Of a stretch of 33,439 bases of DNA, positions 33,399-33,439 are shown one piece after another (the first letter of the stretch is position 1; the number at the start of each line of letters is the position of its first letter). The notes beneath the pieces are model-generated. The model was not told the origin of the DNA and made no database searches. It worked only from the letters and a program-made list of their open reading frames with translations. This DNA is from FEN-727 sp036508635 (GTDB lineage: Bacteria > Actinomycetota > Geothermincolia > Fen-727 > Anoxymicrobiaceae). Made by a program: the position numbers and the translations under genes. The DNA is taken from the NCBI GenBank assembly GCA_036508635.1, contig DATCGY010000238.1, positions 1-33,439 of the forward strand. Reading direction: 5' to 3'.

Positions 33399-33439
33399 CG
33401 TTCCCAAAGGGAACGTGGGGCGGGTTCAAATCCCGTGCC
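33399..33439 (+). other. Possible 3' part of a second tRNA, cut by the window edge
   Basis: A hairpin CGTTCCC-AAA-GGGAACG (33399-33415), like a long variable arm, is followed by a T arm, GCGGG-TTCAAAT-CCCGT (33420-33436). The window ends three bases later. No anticodon arm was found just upstream, so this may be a relic rather than a functional gene. Confidence 0.35.

Overview
The window is 33.4 kb of GC-rich bacterial chromosome. Genes are mostly short operons on both strands, with strong GGAGG-type ribosome binding sites and frequent GTG and TTG starts. The base composition, the exported protein built from YFAEGT...RPNF repeats and the mix of anaerobic redox genes suggest a deep-branching, high-GC actinobacterial lineage of the Geothermincolia/Aquicultor/OPB41 kind. 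That placement is an inference from remembered family resemblance. The only RNA marker is one tRNA-Ser, so taxonomy cannot be settled here.

Left part (1-9426). A partial small membrane protein and a lipoprotein diverge at the left edge. A leftward block follows: radical SAM/SPASM protein (7131-8384), FadR-type GntR regulator (6048-6827), two tandem thiamine-diphosphate (ThDP) enzymes (4072-5895 and 2490-4058) and a crotonase-family protein (1294-2310). The regulator has a clear promoter with a TTGGT-N3-ACCAA operator at the expected start point. The two ThDP proteins are the most striking item. Each has lost a different half of the canonical active site, so together they could form one composite site, suggesting an obligate heteromer. 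A membrane-anchored protein of unknown function diverges from the radical SAM gene.

Middle part (9486-16806). An iron-sulfur flavoprotein-like reductase is followed by GC-rich palindromes. Next comes a very large (about 1592 aa) secreted multicopper oxidase with four ~111-aa repeats, all four copper motifs, an internal Gly-rich insertion and a C-terminal fibronectin-like domain. A hairpin terminator separates it from an orphan single-domain response regulator and a ferredoxin-nitroreductase fusion.

Right-middle part (17090-25960). Two paralogous CxxC proteins of unknown function flank a small membrane protein and a membrane-embedded M28 peptidase. Then follow a nitronate monooxygenase-like enzyme, a nested palindromic (REP/MITE-like) element, a GrpB-GNAT pair, a frameshifted GNAT relic, a DUF362-ferredoxin protein and a PadR regulator with a His/Cys/Met-rich N-terminus.

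Right part (25969-33439). This holds a zinc-ribbon membrane protein, a CrtC/AttH-like lipocalin-fold protein, a small hypothetical, a sensor histidine kinase translationally coupled to a GNAT, an EntS-like MFS exporter, a DUF1801 protein and tRNA-Ser(GGA). An internally deleted copy of the tRNA lies about 470 bp upstream of it. Isolated T-arm sequences lie downstream, one inverted and one at the window edge, so the tRNA locus looks rearranged.

Together the window mixes oxygen-independent redox chemistry (ferredoxins, radical SAM, flavoproteins) with an oxygen-using exported copper oxidase and several environmental sensors. No CRISPR array, phage module or intact transposase was seen.
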